Shown: positions 35,953 through 49,179, counted from the stretch's first letter. The stretch: DNA of 64,000 bases from Darksidea phi (GCA_030770425.1 JASJFT010000171.1:1-64000), one strand, 5' to 3'. Notes: generated by a model from the letters alone, not told the origin. Translations and numbers: made by a program.

Positions 35953-37236
35953 CTACCGCGGATACTGTATCTGCCCCTGCTGCGGCATCGCCGCCCTTCC
36001 AGTAGTCTGATACGTCGCACCATCCATTTCCGCCGAGAACGGCCTCGCAGCCACACCGGGTTGCTGGTACAGCTGCGCATTCTGGGCATGCAAGTTCTGG
36101 GCCGGCGGTGGGCTCTGTGACGGACTATACATTTGCTGGTTCTGCGGCGTAGGCTGCCACTGCTGCTGGCCCTGCGGCGGCCCGTAAGGATTCTGCTGGG
36201 GATTTGGACTTGTTGATCCTTGCGAGGTAGGTGACTGGGGTGGAGGTGAAGCGGCCCAGCTGTTATGCGATGACACACCATAGGGGACCGTCTGCGGTTG
36301 CTTTTGAGGGTCATAGTACTGGGTGGTCGGGGCGGTGGGGCTTCCTGCGTAGCTTGCTGTTGGGTAAGGTGCCGGGATGCCGGGTTGCGAGTGTTCCATA
36401 GGTGGTTGTGGCTGTGGCTGTGACTTGTTCTTTTTCTTGCGACCAATGCAGAACCAGAGGACAGCGCCGAGGAGTGCGAGACCGACGATTGGTCCTACTA
36501 CGGCACCGGCGATCCAGGCTTTGCTTGAGGATTTCTGTGGCTCAGCGGAGGGAGTTGGCGTGGGGTCTGCCGGTGTGGATTGTGGGGAGGGCGAGGAGGT
36601 GGTAGACGATCGTACTGTAGTATATGAGTATATGTACGAGTTTAGAAAAGATCTTCTATACCTGAAGAAGTCTCAGTCGGTCGAACCCGGAAGTAACTCC
36701 AGTTCAGCGAGCTTACTCCGCAGAAGACGTTGGTCCGAGCATCCGGGTCCGCTGAGTTTTCGTACATGAAACCACTGTTGCATATCGTGAACGATGGGTC
36801 TGCAGTGTAGACTGAGGTGCTACGCGCCGTCATCCATTAGTCGCAAGCTCTAACTTGGTTCAGTTCAAGTGTCGATTGAAACATACCAATCAACTGTCGT
36901 ATAACTCGCGGTTCCCGACGTTGTAATCGAATATATTAGACTCCCCCTTGCACATCCCACTGGCACATTACATCCTGCCAGCGATGTCGCGCAGCACCTC
37001 CAGTACTCTCCGCTCTGGAAGAATGTTCCTCCAAAGTCACAGGTTCTCGACGTCCATGTCCCGCTCAAGCTCAACCATCCTATAAAGCGATCATTGTTCT
37101 GCTTCCTAAACAGCTCGGCGGGAATGTCTGGCGCGGGTGTAATCGTCGGGTCCGAAGTCCCGACAGTCGCTGTGAGTATTTCCGCCAGGCCAAGGCTCGA
37201 AAACAATGTGGAGCCTATGATAAGGGACGTATGCAT
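35953..37236 (-). CDS. Single-pass surface protein with Cys-rich ectodomain and Pro/Gln-rich tail, 389 aa
   Basis: Exons on the minus strand: 36887-37236, 36662-36819, 35953-36614, all GT/AG and in phase. Order: signal peptide (MHTSLIIGSTLFSSLGLAE); extracellular Cys-rich region with FRKQNNDRFIGWLS, SGEYWRCCATSLAGCNVPVG and FMYENSADPDARTNVFCGV; Ser/Thr/Pro stalk; one transmembrane helix (AWIAGAVVGPIVGLALLGAVL) capped by a basic stop-transfer GRKKKNKS; cytoplasmic tail of about 150 residues rich in Pro, Gln and Ser. This layout is common in Dothideomycetes and resembles wall-stress-sensor-like proteins (WSC/Mid2 type), but the ectodomain is not a WSC domain and I know no assigned function. The start is the ATG that opens the signal peptide. 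Confidence 0.82.
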
Positions 37237-38174
37237 GATGAACGCGAGGGCCGTTTTCTTCGCAATACACTTTCCGCACAAGCACGCACGACAGGAAGAG
37301 GAAAGCGAGCAAGCAGAGCTGAAAGGCAACACAGGTACCAGGGTACTGCTATTATTAAACAGACACTGGTATCTACACGAACCTGCACGATAGCGGCACT
37401 TCTTACCCAGCCACCACCGCCCATGTTGTGACTGTAGAGACCCTCTTCACGATGCGCCCATCTACGAATCACGGCGCAGAAGGAAAGTAGCCAAGCCAAT
37501 ACCTTACTGAGTGCGGTGAAAGCCTGTTCGTATGCTACTGGAGGGGACAGCGAATACGAGGCTGTCGTGGAGCCAAGCTCGCATTTTTTCGTGTTATGGT
37601 GGGGTGAAATGGGGCGAAGTGGATGCGGCTTGCGGCCACTGTCACGAGGTCTGCCGCAATACCGTGGGTTGAGAGAGACCTCGCACTGGAAAGTACGTGT
37701 ATTATAGAATGATTCAGTTATGCATAAAGAGCTCGGGATCGGGTTGTGTGGTTCCAGGTTCTTGTGCGAACCTCGGCAACTTACAACAAATCGGTCGTCG
37801 CTGGGCTACATCGCAACACAAGAGGCGTCCAAGTGCGACCTGCCGGGCAAAAGCCTCCAACACCATTGTCAAATGTTAGAAGGGCTGTATCCCGTGGTCG
37901 TTTGAAACCATTCGGTTGCCGAGGCGTATGAAGAAGATAGAGTACTCCTTCCCGTGCCGCGTCACGAATGAAGAATGTCCGCAGTGTCCAACAATAGCTT
38001 CGAGATCGACATGCATCTTGCGATACGCCGGGTAAGCACTGTCGGAAGCTGTCGGTGATCAGGCAGTCTGCCTCCCGTGTCGTGTCTAATATCTTGAGCA
38101 ACTCCTAGTGGTTTCTGAACGTACATCCAGTTCCACTGCAGGCGTTATCCCTACTCTTTCTACTGTCCACTCCG
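37237..38174. other. Intergenic, nothing recognised
   Basis: About 940 bases holding the promoter of the surface-protein gene and the 3' flank of the holo-ACP synthase gene. Short ORFs only. Confidence 0.45.
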
Positions 38175-38834
38175 TCATTCGCGAAGCACTGGAACGATCG
38201 CAACGGCGGTGGCCCAGTGGAGGTCATGACTTATGCTCACTTCACACAATTGTCCGTCCACAGCATTCACGTCAAAACGTGCTTGGCGCGGACGCGTTTG
38301 TGTGCTCGGCTGCTCAGATGCACCACCCAAATGCTCCGGCAATCGTTCGTGCAATATCAGGCCTTGAGGACGCGACGTGACTTCGTCTGGACGACATTCC
38401 GTGGAGGTAATCGGTAGGATCATGATCGAATGGAAACCATTGGAGGAGCCCAGGTGCTCACAAGCTTTGCGACACGCTTCTTTTGCTGCCCATCTATCGG
38501 AACGTCAGCTCCGAACGTGCTTTTGGAATGTACCAGTTTCTTACCTTCCCGCTAGAAACTGCGAAACTGCGTCTAGATTGTTGTGTGCAATTTCAGCGTT
38601 CGTAAAGCGCTCCCAAAAGTACTGTCGTTCCGGCCATGTCAAAAGCTTTGGGAGAAAGCGGTTGAGTGGCAGAGACGTAGCTTTAGATTTAGGGGTGAGA
38701 AGTTTCTGGATCCGTGCGATGCTGCAGATATCGGTGCCCACGCGCAGGGGCAAAGGAAACGGCCGTGGAGGCATGAGAGTGGACAAAGCTGCGAGCAATC
38801 GGAGTTGGAGCACAGTGGAGCTTCGACGTATCAT
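38175..38834 (-). CDS. Holo-[acyl-carrier-protein] synthase (AcpS-type, probably mitochondrial), 202 aa
   Basis: 4'-phosphopantetheinyl transferase that loads phosphopantetheine from CoA onto the mitochondrial acyl carrier protein (PPT2 role in yeast). Exons on the minus strand: 38545-38834 and 38175-38493, with a 51-bp intron of phase 2. Motifs: PLRVGTDICSIARIQKLL (the GTD metal-binding motif), NRFLPKLLTWPERQYFWERF, then across the splice LAGRWAAKEACRKAC (the WxxKEA metal/CoA motif, complete only after splicing), and C-terminal EVSISHDLHWATAVAIVP. I favour the ATG at 38834 because MIRRSSTVLQLRLLAALSTL is a good amphipathic presequence; ATGs at 38774 (MPPRPFPL) and 38861 are alternatives. A tRNA-Ser gene lies about 105 bp upstream on the same strand. 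Confidence 0.9.
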
Positions 38835-38939
38835 GTCAGCCAGGCCTTGGCATAAAGCCATCCGCGCCCCACTCGACACAGCAGCAAAAATAATCTGCCC
38901 TTTCTCGGACGACAAGTGAGACATAAAGAGGCAAAAAGT

Positions 38940-39020
38940 CGACGTGGGCCAGATTCGAACTGACGCTCCCGAAGGAACAAGATTTCTAGTCTTGCGCGAT
39001 AACCACTCCGCCACCACGCC
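38940..39020 (-). tRNA. tRNA-Ser (anticodon AGA)
   Basis: 81 nt on the minus strand folding as a class II tRNA: 7-bp acceptor stem (GGCGTGG with CCACGTC, one G-T pair, discriminator G), anticodon stem CAAGA/TCTTG around loop CTAGAAA giving anticodon AGA, a long variable arm (TTCCTTCGGGAGC) typical of serine tRNAs, and a T arm GTCAG-TTCGAAT-CTGGC with an intact B box. No intron. It reads UCU serine codons. Confidence 0.95.
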
Positions 39021-39973
39021 ATTGAAATTCGGAACACTTTCAATGTTCGATGGAGTGTGCCGCATTTGTAAATTATATATGGCATTTGACGACAAGTATG
39101 CAAATGTCGACTGGCCCGACCAATGCACGTGTTTAGACTGCGCCTCGCGATCTGTCGCCGGTCGCTGCAAGTAACCCCGCAAAAAAAGAAAAAACTGGTC
39201 TCGCCCCATGCTTCCACGTTTGTCTTGATTTACCTAACACTCATGCCGCAAACTGTCATAATCTGGCCACTCGCAACATGAAGGCAGGTGTGCCGACCCG
39301 CATGTTTGCAAAGGCAATCCGAGCGGACTGCTGCCCTGCATAGCGATCGCGGCCACGCTCAACACCCACTGCTCACCCATTACCCACCCACTACCCACCC
39401 ACGATGTCGCTGGCTTCCGTATGATGCAGCTGCATCTCTTTCGGACTTCGAGCTGACCACCACCCCCGTATCCCGACGAGCACAATCAATGGTCCCACCC
39501 CTGTCGTCCCGTCTAAGTCCCCTATTGGCCCAGATTCTTACCTCGAGATTGAAACCCGGCCTCATGTTTACAACAATAGCGTGCTGACCGCAGCACCCTC
39601 CTGCGCCACTACGCCTGTCTGACCCAAAATGCGCTGATCCATCCGCGAATGGCGTTGGAGCAGGCACGTCCCCGGTCTGGTACTGGTAGTCTTGCCCTTG
39701 TTGGTGCGGAAGGCAGCTATCGCGGGTTTAGGGCTGGGGTGCAGGGCTGGCAAAGCCCGACACCGCGGTGCCACACTGCGTGCTAGTCCGGACTACGTTG
39801 TCGCGGACACTTATACACGCAAGGTGCCCTACGGCACGGCGGCTTACCTGTGAGCAAATGTCCGCTCGGCAGCGGCTTCTGCGTGGTTTTAATTGTCGGC
39901 GTTCATCAAGAGCCTGCTCCCACCTTTCGTTGCTTCGTCACCTCCATTCTGGTACCTATTCGAGCAACACACC
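39021..39973. other. Intergenic and 5' region of the Gag-like gene
   Basis: About 950 bases. CCCACC repeats occur near 39365-39400, otherwise nothing is recognised. The open frame of the next gene extends upstream to 39893 but only from a TTG codon. Confidence 0.45.
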
Positions 39974-41854
39974 ATGCCGCAACTACTTTCGCCGCGCCTC
40001 CCAGGCGTCGTCGTCTTACGTCCCGAGGCTACCGGTCCTGAGTACGCTCGATGGAAGCGCGGGGTCAAGAGCGCATTCGTTGCAAAGGGAACTTGGGGTC
40101 ACTGCGATGGTACTCGTCCAATGCCTATGCCGGAAGCTGGACCGAACTTCTTCTCGCCTGTCTCGCCGACGAACCCGCAACCACAGCTACTGGAAGACCG
40201 AAGAGCCTGGGTGAAGAAAGATCGCGAGGTCAAGCTCGACATTTTCCTCTCGGTCGCCGACGACATCAAGCTAGAGATTTTCGAAGTCGGCCCGCCTCTC
40301 CCGCCATCCGCCCTCAGCGCACAGGAGATGCTCGCAGCGCTCGACAAGCGTTTTGGATCTTTCAAGTTTGAGGAATACCACCACGTCTTCTGTCATTTTC
40401 TCAATTTGCACATTGATCAGTACTCCAACATCGAGGAGTTCAACGCAGAGTTCCAGGCCACGCTTGAGGATCTGTTGGATCACGGCCACCCAATGTCTAA
40501 CATCCAGGCTTGTAGCGCATACTTTTCCAAGCTGCGCTGCACACAGAATCCTTGGGTAGCCGCTAAGCTAAAGGAATGGGATGGGGAGAACCCAGAACTG
40601 CAACTCGCGGACCTGATGCAGCAGTCGCCGCCATGGTCCATCATCAAGCCATTAACCATGCCCTCCAAGCCCACCTCAGACTCAATCCCGGAATCCATTC
40701 CAGAGGAATCCCTCGAAGGTACCCCTGAGCACTCAGATGGCGAGGATACACCCTCCGAGCGCTCCGAAGTCGCAACTCTATCGTCCCGCTCGTCACACTC
40801 CCGCAACTCTTCGGGTTCAACACAAAAGTCGCAAGAGATCACCGTCCACGCCTCCTACGAAGACCTCACAGAACTGCAGGCTTTCCCAAACGTCCCAACT
40901 ACCGTCCTCACCGCAGCCGCGATTCACAAACGCGCGTCTAGCATCTCCAAGTTCGCCCTGGAGCCGCTCCCACCCATCAACCGCCCTCTGCCGCCCATCC
41001 CTTCCAAAGCAGCAAACCAGCCAGCTCCGCGAGCACGCTCTACCTCGCCCATCCAAGCGAAGAGACCCGCCTCGCCGAAAGCAAGCCTGGATTTGCCTAC
41101 TGGCATTAGCGCACGATCGAATACTTCGCTCTCGTTGGAGATGACACACCCAGTGCTACGCCCAACAACGCCAACTCCAGCAACTCCACCGCCCACTATG
41201 CTGGCAGCAGCATCACCCGCACCGAAACAAGCAGAGATGCACCCTGCCCTACGCAACCAATCTCCACCTACCCCTCCACTAACACAAACTCCGGCGACAT
41301 CAGCCTCGCCAACAACCCACATCTTCACCGCTATGCGCGCGCGAACACCTTCTCCTCAAATGCTCCAAGGACGCTTTCTCACGCCCAAGAAGATCTCCAT
41401 CCACCAAGCATCCTCAACCCCCGACCTGCACCAACGCCTGGTCGAAACAACAAACGCAACTCCCTGCAGCCTAGCACCCCAACCCTCTTCCGAAAACCTG
41501 ATCTCCCCTTCCTTCTCGCAAACCAAGCCTCTTCTCCGCGTCGAATCGAACAACAGCAGCGTAATGTCGCTCCCTCTACAAGGAGCTACCGTGCCAGAGT
41601 ACAAAGATACCACCATCACTATCACAAGGACGGATTCGGAGGCGGATAATACGAAAGAGTCTGATAAGAAAGAGCAAAAGAAGCCTATGATTTCTAAGAT
41701 CGAGGCGGCAAGAGCGAGATTCGAAGGTCTCGGTGGGAGTCCGCCTAGAAACCTTGCTGTTGCGCTCAGTGAAGAGGACAGGAAGGGGCGGAAGAGGAGT
41801 TGGAGTATCAAAGCGAGGTTGAGCGCGCGCCATGGGGTTAAAGAGATCATTTGA
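39974..41854 (+). CDS. Retrotransposon Gag (copia/UBN2-type)-like protein with long disordered tail, 626 aa
   Basis: Single exon starting at ATG in good context (cacaccATGccg). The N-terminal 230 residues follow the helical pattern of Ty1/copia gag-polypeptide domains (DUF4219/UBN2 type): PEYARWKRGVKSAFVAKGTW, WGHCDGTRP, WVKKDREVKLDIFLSVADDI, SAQEMLAALDKRFG, IEEFNAEFQATLEDLLDHGH, then YFSKLRCTQNPWVAAKL. The rest is a Pro/Ser/Thr-rich, presumably disordered tail ending in a basic KGRKRSWSIKARLSARHG. There is no zinc knuckle, protease, integrase or reverse transcriptase, and no LTR was seen, so this reads as a Gag domain captured as a host gene. The frame is intact over 1.9 kb with ordinary codon use, arguing for selection. 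Function unknown. Confidence 0.7.
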   Translation: MPQLLSPRLPGVVVLRPEATGPEYARWKRGVKSAFVAKGTWGHCDGTRPMPMPEAGPNFFSPVSPTNPQPQLLEDRRAWVKKDREVKLDIFLSVADDIKLEIFEVGPPLPPSALSAQEMLAALDKRFGSFKFEEYHHVFCHFLNLHIDQYSNIEEFNAEFQATLEDLLDHGHPMSNIQACSAYFSKLRCTQNPWVAAKLKEWDGENPELQLADLMQQSPPWSIIKPLTMPSKPTSDSIPESIPEESLEGTPEHSDGEDTPSERSEVATLSSRSSHSRNSSGSTQKSQEITVHASYEDLTELQAFPNVPTTVLTAAAIHKRASSISKFALEPLPPINRPLPPIPSKAANQPAPRARSTSPIQAKRPASPKASLDLPTGISARSNTSLSLEMTHPVLRPTTPTPATPPPTMLAAASPAPKQAEMHPALRNQSPPTPPLTQTPATSASPTTHIFTAMRARTPSPQMLQGRFLTPKKISIHQASSTPDLHQRLVETTNATPCSLAPQPSSENLISPSFSQTKPLLRVESNNSSVMSLPLQGATVPEYKDTTITITRTDSEADNTKESDKKEQKKPMISKIEAARARFEGLGGSPPRNLAVALSEEDRKGRKRSWSIKARLSARHGVKEII

Positions 41855-42946
41855 TCCCCTCTTGCTTTTTTCAGATCATCGGTTTCTACGGCGCAACAGA
41901 TGGATCGGTGTTTTGGTTGGTATGTGTCTGCGACTATACTCCTTTCCTTTCCTTTCCTCTTGCACACAATCGCTCACCCATATTTCCCTTTTGTATATAC
42001 CCTCTGTACGGGGCCTTTCTTTCCCAGCGCCAACGCGCACGCGATATACCCACCATCGGTCGCTTCTTGTACATTCTTACTTACCGCTACTACTACTACT
42101 GCTACTTAATACTCTGCACATACCTCTCAGCCGCCAGGCATTGTATATAGCTATTCACGATAAGGAGATTGCCGTCATGCATCTACGTCTTCGACAAGAT
42201 CTGAATACACTTTAAACATCACTTTTCTGTGTCATTGAGATGGCGTGACTTTGCAAGCTCACTGTTTTCATCGACCCATAGGCTAGCTACGTCCCTGTTG
42301 CATTCGGACAACTGCAACGTGCGAAGTACACTCTCGCCTACGATACACCGAACCCCCCCCCCCACACCATCTCCACCACTCCGTTTCACATCTCTACACC
42401 CCCGACCCGACCCGATCCAACCCAACCCAACCCTAACCCCGACTCCCCCATCCCCGCAAACCCGTCCCCGAAAGCACATAACTTAGCACAATGGCGATCC
42501 GCCGAACCCACGCACTCCCCGAACGTAAAGTACTTACATATGCAGAAGCACGAACACATGCAGGCAAGGGTAAACAACACGTGCACTGCCACGACGAACC
42601 CCACACGTGCATTTTGCACAGGACAAGCATGCGGTACGGCGGAGAGTTGGGCTCCCATTTGCCCATTCTAGTACTCCAAAGTCACCATGTGCCTTTTCCA
42701 GTCGCGCCCGACTAAAGTCCGAACTTGCCATTTCCGTTCCCCTTCCAACATTTTCGTGATTCATTGGTGTCAAAGTACAAATGTAGCAGCCAGCACCCAT
42801 CGGCGAACATGCCGCTCGTTCGATGCCCAAATAAGGAAAAACCAACACGATCTCCTGCCCCGCTAAGCGTTCCCCGACGCGGTACCATGTACCTGCATCA
42901 CACCACCGCTGCCGAAAAACTGCCCAAAGCGCAACAAAAGGACCGG
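41855..42946. other. Intergenic between convergent genes
   Basis: About 1.1 kb with the 3' flanks of the Gag-like (+) and aspartate aminotransferase (-) genes. It contains a CTACTA run near 42085-42105 and a C-rich CCCAA/CCCGA-type simple repeat at about 42345-42445. No gene was recognised. Confidence 0.5.
42345..42445. repeat. C-rich simple repeat (CCCAA/CCCGA type)
   Basis: A poly-C run is followed by short tandem units CCCGA, CCCAA and CCTAACCCC. It superficially resembles telomeric DNA but has no sustained CCCTAA array, so I treat it as low complexity. Confidence 0.6.
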
Positions 42947-44916
<1,970 letters not shown>

Positions 44917-46092
44917 TCATATGAACAAGTCCCACAGTATGAGCGTCCCGCAAAAGGCACAGGTTGACCAGAACAGCAATTGCGCAGTACTCGTCCTCTC
45001 CGTCGCTTTTTTCAATTCCTTATTCCCACTGCCGACATTCTCTGTGGTCAGATAAGAGTCCGCGACGAGCTGATCGATGTGCTCAGCCTGGGCGGTCAGA
45101 TTGGTGGCGAGCGTCGATTGCAACTCCGAGATCTCTAGCAACGACTTCTCGGCGGTTCTAGGCGCATTGTTAGACATGGTGACTGCGGTGGGAGCGGCTT
45201 ACGTACCGAACTTGGTCGAGGTGGTCTTCATAATGCTTAAGCATATCCTGGTTCTCCTGTGCAAACAACTGCAACTGCTCTGGATCAAGCTGCTGCTCCG
45301 TCGCGGCTGCGTCGGCTTCCTGAGACTGAGTCGTCTTCTCTCGATAGTCGGGCACTGCGCTGCGTGTCCCATTCATGCCACTGAAATCGTTCGTAGCAGG
45401 CATGATGCTCGTCGCCTTATATAGTACGCTCTTTCTCTTCTCGACCTCACGTGTGAGCCGTATCTCCATCATGGAGCTCTGGAAGCGGCCGCATTCCTCC
45501 AGCGCCCGCTGTAGATACCATATTATGCCTTCCCTATGCGCCTTGATGGCGTTGGTCTTAGCTTCTTCGGCCTCCTCCGCAGGGCTCTTCGCCGTTATAG
45601 CACCACCTGCTGCCCATCGTCCCAAAGCCCCCAAGCCCCGCCTCGCGCGCTTCTTGTACGCTATCGAGCTTTGTGCTTGTTGGCGAACCTGCTCCGTGTC
45701 CTGCAGTCTCGTTATTGAGAAGTTGAGGTCGCGGAGGAGCTGTTTTGCTGAGGTATCTATTTCGTTTCTCTGGGCATCAGTGAGGTACTTCGTGTCCTTG
45801 TCTGCAGGCGGGCCATTCAGACTGTTCGCGTGCGTACTCTGCTTTCGCCGCGGAGGATGCGCTGTGGAGAGGTAGCTTTGTCGGATTGATCTTAGGTAGG
45901 TGTGGAGTTCTGTAATGTGCGATCGCTACAATGGTTAGCTGTCTGCTTGGATTTCCAGTTCGCAACGTGGCCTACAATGCGGTATGCCTCTTTTACGAAC
46001 TCGTCCAGATCTTGGAGGCGGAATTCATAGGGCTTGACCGGCTTTCCCTCGTGCGCGGCCAGCGCCTGATTGAAAAGGGGTGTTATATCCAT
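44917..46092 (-). CDS. Syntaxin-18/Ufe1-type ER Qa-SNARE, 358 aa, three exons
   Basis: t-SNARE of the endoplasmic reticulum for Golgi-to-ER retrograde and homotypic ER fusion. Exons on the minus strand: 45976-46092, 45207-45925, 44917-45157. The N-terminus MDITPLFNQALAAHEGKPVK matches syntaxin-18 proteins; it continues with LDEFVKEAYRI, and after splicing HITELHTYLRSIRQSYLSTA, then the conserved KKRARRGLGALGRWAAGG and REGIIWYLQRALEECGRFQS. The SNARE helix (TAEKSLLEISELQSTLATNL, EHIDQLV) is split by the second intron, and a C-terminal tail anchor ends the protein (TAQLLFWSTCAFCGTLILWD). The first donor GTAGGC is unusual but followed by a proper branch point (gctaacc) and acceptor, and the join is in phase. 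Confidence 0.9.
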
Positions 46093-47901
46093 GGTGTTGT
46101 GCTACAACTGCAAGTGCTGGCTTCAGTTGAAGATGACGATGGCCGCGGAGGTTTGATTGGCTCGCTTACTTGGCCACTTGTCGCCGACGCCCCTTCACCC
46201 TCCATCCTTCATTCAGTGAGAGCATTCTTCAGTCGACTTCGTTACAAAACTCCATTTCATCTAGATTACTCCAGAAGTAGACCTGTTGCTGAGGTCTTGC
46301 CAACCCTTCATTAGTACACGAGCAGGAACGGATCTGGCGGAGCCTCTTGTACCACTACTAATACATGTCTTGGAGAAAAAGAACGAGCATTTGCCTTATG
46401 CGTCATGGTCGGACTGACATATTGCCGGATCCTCTGGCAGTCAATCATTCTCCACAAGAGATTCGGAAACTCTGTCATCTTGCAGATGCTAACTGTGTCC
46501 GGACTCCAAATCTTTTGACGTCACGAATAGAAAGTAAGATACAAGACTATCACAGCCCTAGAAGAATCCGGAGGCAGGCGGATCTACCAGACCTGCCCAG
46601 CAATTGTCTCGGAACGATCCTTTGCATCATGGGATCATTCAAGATGGACATCACCTGACGCCTAACGGAAGGATGGAACCCCATCGACAGGCAATGGTCA
46701 CCGTACCACGGGCGTACAGATGCCTCTTATGCTTATGCGCCCCCGCCACGAGGCATGGTATGTATCCGCTGGTCCTTTGATCGATAGTATGGTTGCTGGA
46801 GAGGAATATTGACTTCGTCGCCTCAACACCTCATAGCTCGTCTGCAAAGGAGTCGTCTAGCGAATGATATAACTCAGATAAAGTGTGCCAGAGCGAACTG
46901 AAGACGTGGGGAAGTTACAATATCTCCTGCAACCACAATATGTCACTTGCCTATCTTTCAACTTCAACAGAGTACTTGCATGAAGTATTGGCTACTAGAA
47001 TCAATCGGGGTATGTGACACGAAAAGCACTTTTGGACTGAGGAGCCACTTCCATCGAACGTGGAGCAGTGGTATTGGTTTCTAGCTCTTTCGTTTCTTAT
47101 TTTGGTTCTCGCAAGTATAGAAGGATCACCAGCCGCGCAAACAAAAACCACTTCGTACGGCAAAACGCACGATGCATGTTGAGGCCATGTGACTGTTGTA
47201 ACCGTGACATGCTTCGCAGCCATGTACAGGCGCGCATTGTCTCCATCGAAAGAATGCAACTGTCCGTGCAAAACTGTCGAAAAGGAATGCAGAGGCGAGT
47301 CGGCAAAAGCTTGCCGATCATGCCGCTTCGACGAGGGACCCGAAGCCGTCCGAGCCCATTTTCTATATTTAGGTATACATTTGTACACGAACAGTCGACA
47401 CTTCGCGTGGCATTGCCAGTGTTCCAAGCACGTTCTAAGCACGTTCTTGTGCTGCACGCCTTTTCTCAGGCAATTTGTGGTGGAAATTGGATGACGGAGA
47501 TTTATTGGTTCCGAGCTGGTGGCGAGCTAAGTCAGCTTACGAGGCAATATGCCAATGACAGACATCCAGCACCGCATGGGTCTCCTGATGAACAAACATC
47601 GTGACATCGCCTAGTTCCGCCCATCCCGTCAGAGGCTGTGTTCCAGGTGCTTGGGATGATGCGCGATACGGCGGGAGCGGTCTGCAGTCGCGGCTGCGGC
47701 TGAAGGACGAGCGTTTGCAACCGGTTTGGACACGCCCCTTCAGAGGCGTCGTATTGGTGTGTATAAAGGAGGTGCGGTCATAGAGAGATGTCCACACAGC
47801 AACAACAGTCACATCGATTCCAACCATCCTCGATACTCAAATCCACCTTTCCACAAACGAGTCCACCAGTAAAGTCCATCTCCAACATCGCCATACTCAA
47901 G
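46093..47901. other. Intergenic between divergent genes
   Basis: About 1.8 kb between the SNARE gene (-) and the secreted-protein gene (+). ORFs of up to 178 codons lie here in competing frames on both strands, with no domain. The last 140 bases hold the promoter of the secreted-protein gene. Confidence 0.45.
47762..47767 (+). promoter_or_regulatory. TATA box of the AA1-like secreted protein gene
   Basis: TATAAA within GTGTATAAAGGAGG, 140 bases before the chosen start codon. If transcription starts 30-60 bases downstream, as usual in ascomycetes, the leader begins close to or beyond the in-frame ATG at 47788, supporting translation from 47902. Confidence 0.5.
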
Positions 47902-48501
47902 ATGCACTTCTCAGCCCTTACCACCCTTCTCCTCCCGGCCATGGCCCTCTCGGCCCCGGCCCCTCTTTCCACCCGTCAAGACGCCTGCGCACCCACCTCC
48001 TACACCATTTCCGATTTCAAATACACGACCGACGCCTCCTCCAGCAACCCCACTGTCCACTTCGGCTTCAAGCCCACCTTCAGCGACCCCTCAATCATCA
48101 CAGATGCATCCTCTACCGGCGCAACCTGTGACTCCACCGGCGCAACTCTGGACTCATTCCCCAATGAGACCGAGTGCTCGACTGGACGCGCCAACTTGCT
48201 TTATGGACTAAGGGCGCGCGTGGATCAGGCGAGCTTCCAGATTATTCACCAGTGGAGCTGCAATGGGTGAGTTGCTTTCCCTCCTCTTGTTCCGCTCCGG
48301 CATCGAAAGCTATGTCTGAGTATAGTGTGAATGTATACTAATGAGCCTGGTAGACAAACGTGGATGTCCTCCACCCCCCACAAGATCACCCCGTTGAACT
48401 GCACCCCCGGTGCGGACGGCAGCACCACGTGCACGAGCCCAGCGCAGAGCTTTGCACCAGAGAACGTCCGCCGTATCTGCTCCACTCCCACTTGCCCATA
48501 A
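47902..48501 (+). CDS. Small secreted AA1-like (Alt a 1-like) protein, 170 aa, two exons
   Basis: Exons 47902-48266 and 48354-48501; the intron has GTGAGT, a tactaat branch and tag acceptor, and is phase 2. A signal peptide (MHFSALTTLLLPAMALSAPAP) leads into a compact beta-rich domain: ACAPTSYTISDFKYTTDASS, VHFGFKPTFSDPS, ECSTGRANLLYGLRARVDQA, FQIIHQWSCNG, QTWMSSTPHKITPLNCTPG, ending RRICSTPTCP. The pattern of N-terminal CxPxxY, central Cys pairs and Trp-Cys matches AA1-like domain secreted proteins of Dothideomycetes, some of which are allergens or candidate effectors. An upstream in-frame ATG (47788) would add 38 residues ahead of the signal peptide and is rejected for that reason. Function at host or wall is inference. 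Confidence 0.82.
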
Positions 48502-49179
48502 GCGTCTCGCTCCTGAGGATCTCGCTGCTTAGTTATCTGCGTGGACCTGCATGTTCATGGGCGTCTCTTGGACACGGGCTGTCAAAACCTTCTTAGTTGT
48601 TTGGAGTCTGTGTTTGGTCTCTAGGGTAGAAACGGTAATAAATTCTATGATAGTTCATCTTCTGTGTTGGTCTTTCTGCTACTTGACATTTGAGATTGCA
48701 ATTAGATTACTTCAGGACTGTTGCACCTCCTCTCTGTCACTCACCGACCATTTCGCCATTATCTTACAATCGCGTCCACGTTCTTCTTTCAGGTTACTTG
48801 CACATTTGTGACAGCATTGGTCGCCATCGTTCCTCATCGATTGCTTCTATTGCAGCGTTAATTGGATCCGTATTGGTGGAGTTATGTTATCGCACAGTTT
48901 GGTGTTATATTGAGCTCGCGCGCGTTGACTGACGGCGCGCATTGACTGCCAAGGCACGGTAAGGGGATCTTCTGTAAACGGAGAGCAGGGCGTGGAAGCT
49001 AGAGCTAAGGCATTCTGAGAATATGTCTCAGGCTCAGAGCTCACAGGTGTGTTTAATTTTTTATCTCACCTCTACAACATTGTCAGACCTCTACAAGCGC
49101 GCCTGGGCGATTCCTCTCCGCCGTTTCAGATAAACTCTATTTGCCAAATGCATAACCATTGGAGGTTTAGTTTATGCCT
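48502..49179. other. Intergenic, convergent 3' flanks
   Basis: About 680 bases between the AA1-like gene (+) and the gasdermin-like gene (-). It is T-rich in the first half; nothing else is recognised. Confidence 0.45.

Noticed and set aside
42345..42445. Telomere-like sequence
   Set aside because: Only isolated CCTAACCCC/CCCAA units in a C-rich run; no regular CCCTAA array.
47068..47604. 178-codon ORF with an overlapping 168-codon antisense ORF
   Set aside because: Two antisense ORFs of equal length without domains suggest chance openness.
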